Shown here piece by piece: positions 6,141 to 6,378 of a stretch of DNA of 6,378 nt. A program made the position numbers and the translations under genes. Positions within the stretch are counted from its first letter, which is position 1. Each line of letters starts with the position of its first letter. A model generated the notes under the pieces. That model was not told where the DNA came from. It did no database searches and saw nothing but the letters and a program-made list of their open reading frames with translations. Origin of the DNA: JAICTV01 sp035634055 (GTDB taxonomy: Bacteria > Planctomycetota > Phycisphaerae > Tepidisphaerales > Tepidisphaeraceae); NCBI GenBank assembly GCA_035634055.1, contig DASQDR010000117.1:1-6378 (forward strand), in the 5' to 3' direction.

Positions 6141-6244
6141 CAAAGCCTCCCCGCCCCCACCTCGGGCGCGATCCCCTTACGTGGCCAAACCGACGCCTGC
6201 TTGAAGCCGCCGATCGTTCATCGCGGGCGGGGCATGCGCGCAGG
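6141..6244 (-). promoter_or_regulatory. Upstream gap and leader of the four-gene cluster
   Basis: This is the only stretch ahead of gene 1 where a promoter for the cluster could lie. I see no convincing sigma-70 -35/-10 pair on the minus strand; the best AT-richer spot is around 6178-6205 and is weak. No intrinsic terminator with a U-run separates it from the upstream gene. The cluster could therefore be transcribed from here by a non-consensus promoter or read through from upstream. Confidence 0.3.
6146..6152 (-). promoter_or_regulatory. Ribosome binding site of gene 1
   Basis: The minus strand reads GGGGAGG here, a strong Shine-Dalgarno match. It lies 5 bases before the ATG at 6140 and 8 bases before a second ATG at 6137. 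It makes these ATGs more likely starts than the TTG at 6143, which would leave only 2 bases of spacing. Confidence 0.75.
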
Positions 6245-6378
6245 TCATTTCTGCGCCGCCTTTGCATTGATCGGCCACCACCCGCGGAAACGATTGATGA
6301 TTCCCTTCGCCGCCGCGCCGAGAGCGTGAGCGAAGTTGCCGGCGGTAACGCCCCTGCCGTCATCAACGCTAAAGGCTC
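6245..6378 (-). CDS. C-terminal end of an unidentified protein (5' part outside window)
   Basis: An open frame enters from the right edge and runs 43 codons without a stop to TGA at 6247-6245. It lies on the same strand as the downstream genes. The visible peptide has a small polar start (SVDDGRGVTAGNF), an alanine- and lysine-rich probably helical stretch (HALGAAAKGIINRF), then RGWWPINAKAAQK at the end. It shows no delta-60, RTX or LEPR features, so it is not one more paralog. I do not recognise the family. The paired tryptophans and the basic end give no function. Support is only the absence of stops and a sensible amino-acid mix. Forty-three codons in GC-rich DNA can be open by chance, so confidence is moderate. 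The next gene starts 104 bases downstream, so it may or may not share its transcript. Confidence 0.45.
   Translation of the reverse strand, partial: AFSVDDGRGVTAGNFAHALGAAAKGIINRFRGWWPINAKAAQK

Noticed and set aside
6141..6143. TTG start for gene 1
   Set aside because: Two ATG codons follow at once and have better spacing from the GGGGAGG site.
6238..6256. Inverted repeat GCGCAG/CTGCGC with 7-base loop around the stop of the right-edge gene
   Set aside because: The six-pair stem lacks a following U-run and overlaps coding sequence, so it cannot be called a terminator. It may be chance in GC-rich DNA.
5307..6329. 340-codon open frame on the plus strand opposite gene 1
   Set aside because: It is a shadow of gene 1 with no domain motifs. 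It runs through the gene 1 start and leader and overlaps the upstream gene tail.
6124..6366. 80-codon minus-strand open frame across the gap ahead of gene 1
   Set aside because: It overlaps both the right-edge gene tail and the gene 1 start in another frame and is Arg/Ser-rich without motifs. The alternative frame ending at 6245 has a more protein-like composition.

Overview
The window is a GC-rich stretch of bacterial DNA with all supported genes on the minus strand. It carries a tandem set of four paralogous genes for predicted exported proteins of one architecture. The fourth gene runs off the left edge. The last 43 codons of an unrelated gene sit at the right edge. Three things suggest a planctomycete, probably of the Phycisphaerae: a short basic N-terminus ending in a LEPRRLMA-type motif (the LEPR-XLL element known from planctomycete surface and secreted proteins), delta-60 propeller repeats joined to RTX calcium-binding repeats, and the high GC content. 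This placement is inference from protein style, not from a marker gene.

Layout in transcription order, right to left. Bases 6378-6245 are the C-terminus of an unidentified protein. Bases 6244-6141 are a 104-base gap with a good ribosome binding site but no promoter I can defend. Gene 1 (6140-4302), gene 2 (4246-2447) and gene 3 (2377-482) are complete, with gaps of 55 and 69 bases. Gene 4 (485 to beyond base 1) starts inside the stop of gene 3 (ATGA overlap) and is cut by the window edge after 161 codons. Close spacing, shared strand and the ATGA overlap suggest one operon.

The three complete proteins have the same parts in the same order: a LEPR-type N-terminus, a block of delta-60 repeats, a beta-rich linker of about 60 residues with the signature S-K-(V/I)-K-R-(I/F)-A, about ten RTX nonapeptides, and a short acidic-amphipathic tail. 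In each, the two halves of the delta-60 unit each occur exactly seven times. The second half comes first at the N-terminus and the first half comes last at the C-terminus, as expected for a closed seven-bladed beta-propeller whose last blade is built from both ends. Genes 1 and 3 are closest in the RTX region and share a 48-base identical stretch; gene 2 is more diverged.

The likely role is a set of secreted or surface proteins with calcium-stabilised C-termini and different propeller faces. Ligand, export route and biological role cannot be read from the sequence. No RNA genes, mobile elements or CRISPR arrays were seen.
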